A model generated the notes under the pieces. It saw nothing but the letters and a program-made list of their open reading frames with translations. It had not been told where the DNA came from and searched no databases. Made by a program: the position numbers and the translations under genes. Positions 63,274 to 64,000 of a DNA stretch of 64,000 nt are shown piece after piece. Source of the DNA: Eutrigla gurnardus (taxonomy: Eukaryota > Chordata > Actinopteri > Perciformes > Triglidae); the NCBI GenBank assembly GCA_963514095.1, contig OY741277.1, positions 14,627,137-14,691,136 of the forward strand, given 5' to 3'. Within the stretch, counting starts at the first letter, position 1. The number at the start of each line of letters is the position of its first letter.

Positions 63274-64000
63274 CTGTGGTCACACGCAGGATTTAGAATT
63301 AACTTTGATCTCCGTCGCACATTAAAGGGATAGTTTGGAGGTGTAGTGGGTTTGTAAGTGCTTCTCCCGCAGCTTAAACTTTACGTAAGACGGCAGTGAA
63401 GACATTATCTGTGCTGTCTTTAAAGCCACCACGCTCCATTGACACAAACAGTAATTTTACCTCGCAGTAAACTTGAGTTGCTTTTCTATCACTGCCTCAT
63501 CAGTTTTTTGCATTAGAGTGTGATTTTGTGATTAACCTTTTAATGGTGTGCTGTGAGGATTTACAGACATGATAATTTTTCAACATTGATTGCTTTTTGC
63601 TCCACGGCAACATGTTGGAGATAGATCTATACGGAGCTGGGGGCTGGTCCTCCCCTCCCCCCCATGGACTTCTACTGCTAATATTACTACTACTATAACT
63701 ACTATGCAAGCAGTTTTTTCTCGCCAATGTCTGAGATAACTGTTGTTGTTGATATGACACTATAAATAAAATTGAATAGAAGATTAAATTGAATGTAGTG
63801 AGAATTTGGTAAATATATTGTTTTACAAGAAGATGGCCCGAGCTCTAATTGAGAAACGAGTGAGAAACTAATCAGGGTCAACTTCATAAATGATGAATCG
63901 ATAACCAGTTCTTCTCTAATCATTTGTAGTTGGGGACCATAATGATGAGTTACTAGAGAAGAGAGTGGCACAAATCTGGTAATGACAGTGTCACACCGGT
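63274..64000 (-). other. calhm6-like intron or upstream region
   Basis: No second CALHM exon (ending AQSQ or similar) is present. The sequence is plain, with a C-rich patch at 63650-63664. Confidence 0.5.

Noticed and set aside
62932..63333. 133-codon plus-strand open frame rich in Gly/Val repeats
   Set aside because: Antisense of the calhm6-like exon and its 12-nt repeat.

Overview
This window is vertebrate nuclear DNA and reads as a ray-finned fish genome. Genes are split into many short GT-AG exons. (CA)n/(GT)n microsatellites are abundant, and several interspersed repeats look typical of teleosts. The closest lineage (probably percomorph) is an inference from repeat style only. One 200-N assembly gap lies at 56125-56324. 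I found no bacterial-type operon, CRISPR array, tRNA or rRNA gene, and no intact virus.

Layout. 1-6278 is gene-free and repeat-rich. 6279-9029 (minus) is a complete four-exon ggct gene (gamma-glutamylcyclotransferase, 184 aa). 11914-50506 (minus) is osbpl10, the ORP10 lipid-transfer protein. I traced it exon by exon from a PH-domain first exon to a 14-residue last exon, and one continuous frame of about 795 codons results. 51602-53079 (plus) holds the first three coding exons (120 aa) of gpd1l, head to head with osbpl10 about 1.1 kb away; the remaining gpd1l exons are not seen. After the gap the content changes: an unassigned terminal exon (58555-58635, minus), a calhm5-like gene missing its N-terminal third (60421-61911, minus), and the last exon of a calhm6-like gene (62884-63273, minus). 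A CR1/L2-like LINE fragment abuts the calhm6-like stop codon.

How the parts relate. OSBPL10 and GPD1L are also divergent neighbours on human chromosome 3p22, so the left part is conserved synteny with a much shorter intergenic space. CALHM4/5/6 are clustered elsewhere in human (6q22), so the right part may be a rearrangement or a join across the gap. The gene products act in separate pathways: glutathione turnover (ggct), phosphatidylserine/PI4P exchange at membrane contacts (osbpl10), glycerol-3-phosphate metabolism (gpd1l) and large-pore channels (calhm).

The most unusual sequence-level theme is that simple repeats repeatedly supply 3' splice-site tracts. (TG)n-TAG acceptors precede two osbpl10 exons, a GT-rich acceptor precedes ggct exon 3, and a (TTC)16 tract precedes a candidate alternative osbpl10 exon. 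Other notable points are two osbpl10 exons with identical phase behaviour that cannot be spliced together, a hAT-like MITE with a target-site duplication 24 nt from a gpd1l splice donor, a six-copy dispersed repeat family, and a 19-bp perfect inverted repeat carrying octamer motifs.
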